This document shows, one piece after another, positions 6,680 to 7,268 of a DNA stretch of 7,268 bases. A program made the position numbers and the translations under genes. Below the pieces are notes generated by a model. The model was given only the letters and a program-made list of their open reading frames with translations. It searched no databases and was not told the origin of the DNA. This stretch comes from JANXQG01 sp037147235 (lineage in GTDB: Bacteria > Planctomycetota > Planctomycetia > Pirellulales > Thermoguttaceae), in contig JBAWVO010000322.1 in assembly GCA_037147235.1 (NCBI GenBank), positions 1 to 7,268 of the forward strand, read 5' to 3'. The stretch's first letter is position 1, and the number at the start of each line of letters is the position of its first letter.

Positions 6680-6797
6680 CTTAGGACCGGCGCAGAAATA
6701 ACTGTCGCAAGAAAAGTAGCAGGCACACTCCGTGTGCCGTCTGCCCCTGCTCGGCGAGTGGGCAAAACACGACAGTTATTTCTGCGACGGTCCTTAG
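6680..6797. repeat. 118-base inverted-repeat element (MITE- or REP-like)
   Basis: A 29-base left arm (6680-6708) and a 29-base right arm (6769-6797) are reverse complements at 26 of 29 positions, with shared core CAGAAATAACTGTCG. The interior contains a further perfect hairpin, GGCACAC at 6722-6728 and GTGTGCC at 6732-6738 with a 3-base loop. The whole would fold into a long branched hairpin. No open frame or transposase lies inside, so it would be a non-autonomous element or a structural repeat. A related left-arm sequence recurs at 7214-7239. No target-site duplication is evident. Confidence 0.75.
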
Positions 6798-6905
6798 TTG
6801 TTGGGGGGCGGCTGACTCCCCTCGACCTGTACTCAGGGAGTGGGGCATGGGTGAGGGCGGAATCCACGATGAACTCAAATCTCAAAGTACTAAGATTTCT
6901 TTCTA

Positions 6906-6940
6906 TTTTCGTCTGTTTCGTGTTTTTCGTGGTTCATCTC
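6906..6940. repeat. 9-base periodic TTTCGT repeat
   Basis: TTTCGT occurs at 6907, 6916 and 6925, exactly nine bases apart, and is followed by GGTTCATCTC. Sequences of the form TTTCGTG-TTTTTCGTGGTTCA are, to my knowledge, common as dispersed intergenic repeats in planctomycetes and related phyla, where they produce spurious Phe/Val/Arg-rich reading frames. Both other plus-strand frames here give such meaningless Phe-rich translations, so I do not call a gene. Confidence 0.6.
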
Positions 6941-7058
6941 TTCTGTTCATTCACCTCTCATCCCCTGCCCCTTGGGACGATGGAAATTCCAATCTCGGGA
7001 AAGCATCTCCATCATCCCGCGGGGGGAGATTTCAAATCTCAAATTCTCCGTTGTGGCC

Positions 7059-7146
7059 GGTCTCCTGACCGAGCCACACTGCCGACCGCAGGTCTCCCAT
7101 TCACCGGGAGACCTGCGGTCGAGCGTTTCGGCGGGGTCAGGAGACC
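7059..7146. repeat. 88-base palindromic element with nested perfect stems
   Basis: The outer arms GGTCTCCTGACC (7059-7070) and GGTCAGGAGACC (7135-7146) are perfect reverse complements. The inner arms CGACCGCAGGTCTCCC (7083-7098) and GGGAGACCTGCGGTCG (7106-7121) form a perfect 16-base stem with a 7-base loop. The segments between inner and outer stems pair only partly (12 against 13 bases). No T-run follows, and no gene end lies near, so it is better read as a dispersed palindromic repeat than a terminator. Confidence 0.8.
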
Positions 7147-7161
7147 CGCGCCGAACTCAGG

Positions 7162-7196
7162 CAGTTGTCAGTTGTCAGTACTCAGTACTCAGTTGT
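7162..7196. repeat. 7-base tandem repeat block CAGTTGT/CAGTACT, five copies
   Basis: The five units are CAGTTGT, CAGTTGT, CAGTACT, CAGTACT, CAGTTGT in perfect register. As with the first heptamer block, it is followed after a short G-rich spacer by GTACTTAG and an inverted-repeat arm, so the same composite arrangement occurs twice in about 550 bases. Confidence 0.85.
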
Positions 7197-7213
7197 CAGG
7201 GGGGAAGTACTCG

Positions 7214-7268
7214 GTACTTAGCGACCGCGCAAAAATAACCTGAACAATTTTTATCTTCGTGGTAACAG
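7214..7268. repeat. Partial second copy of the inverted-repeat element, cut by the window end
   Basis: GTACTTAG at 7214-7221 followed by CGACCGCGCAAAAATAAC (7222-7239) matches GTACTTAG plus GACCGGCGCAGAAATAAC at 6677-6702, with one substitution and a compensating one-base shift. Beyond it the sequence (CTGAACAATTTTTATC) diverges, so this is a related rather than identical member. Its right arm would lie outside the window. Confidence 0.5.

Noticed and set aside
6734..7243. Plus-strand frames of 169 and shorter lengths across the repeat cluster
   Set aside because: The translations are made of the TTTCGT repeat, the palindrome and the heptamer arrays; such frames are typical spurious calls over repeats.
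6637..7268. Possible CRISPR array in the repeat-rich region
   Set aside because: The repeats are 7 or 9 bases in direct tandem or form single palindromes; there are no regularly spaced 25-40-base repeats with unique spacers and no cas genes.

Overview
The window looks like a chromosomal segment of a planctomycete-like bacterium, perhaps of the Pirellula group or a related metagenomic lineage. This rests on GC-rich coding, the protein families present (a YyaL/SPATA20-type protein, a DUF4349 lipoprotein, a stand-alone helicase-associated-repeat protein and a secreted toroid-like enzyme) and intergenic DNA crowded with short tandem and palindromic repeats. The assignment is an inference from family resemblance; there is no rRNA or other marker gene to fix it.

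Layout, left to right: (1) 1-296, a leader without a convincing gene. (2) 297-2093 (+), a thioredoxin-domain/six-hairpin protein of the YyaL/SPATA20 (DUF255) family whose C-terminal end appears to be missing. (3) 2198-3061 (-), a DUF4349 membrane-anchored lipoprotein-like protein, convergent with the first gene. (4) 3062-3800, a 740-base gap. Its left half is featureless. Its right half carries three short consecutive minus-strand open segments (3686-3787, 3561-3689, 3397-3558) that look like small coupled genes or a decayed gene; the last encodes a hydrophobic tail. (5) 3801-5462 (-), a secreted protein of about 550 residues resembling six-hairpin (alpha/alpha-toroid) glycosidase or lyase folds. 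(6) 5511-6572 (-), a protein with four tandem helicase-associated (HA) repeats and no helicase domain, 48 bases upstream of the secreted protein and possibly co-transcribed with it. (7) 6573-7268, a non-coding repeat cluster: two blocks of 7-base tandem repeats, a 118-base inverted-repeat element with a second partial copy at the window edge, a 9-base-periodic TTTCGT repeat, and a large palindrome with a perfect 16-base inner stem.

No metabolic pathway links these genes. The only plausible functional unit is the minus-strand pair HA-repeat protein followed by secreted enzyme. The least explained parts are the HA-repeat protein without a helicase, the 3397-3787 tract, and the repeat cluster at the right end. 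I found no defence system, CRISPR array, transposase, tRNA or rRNA.
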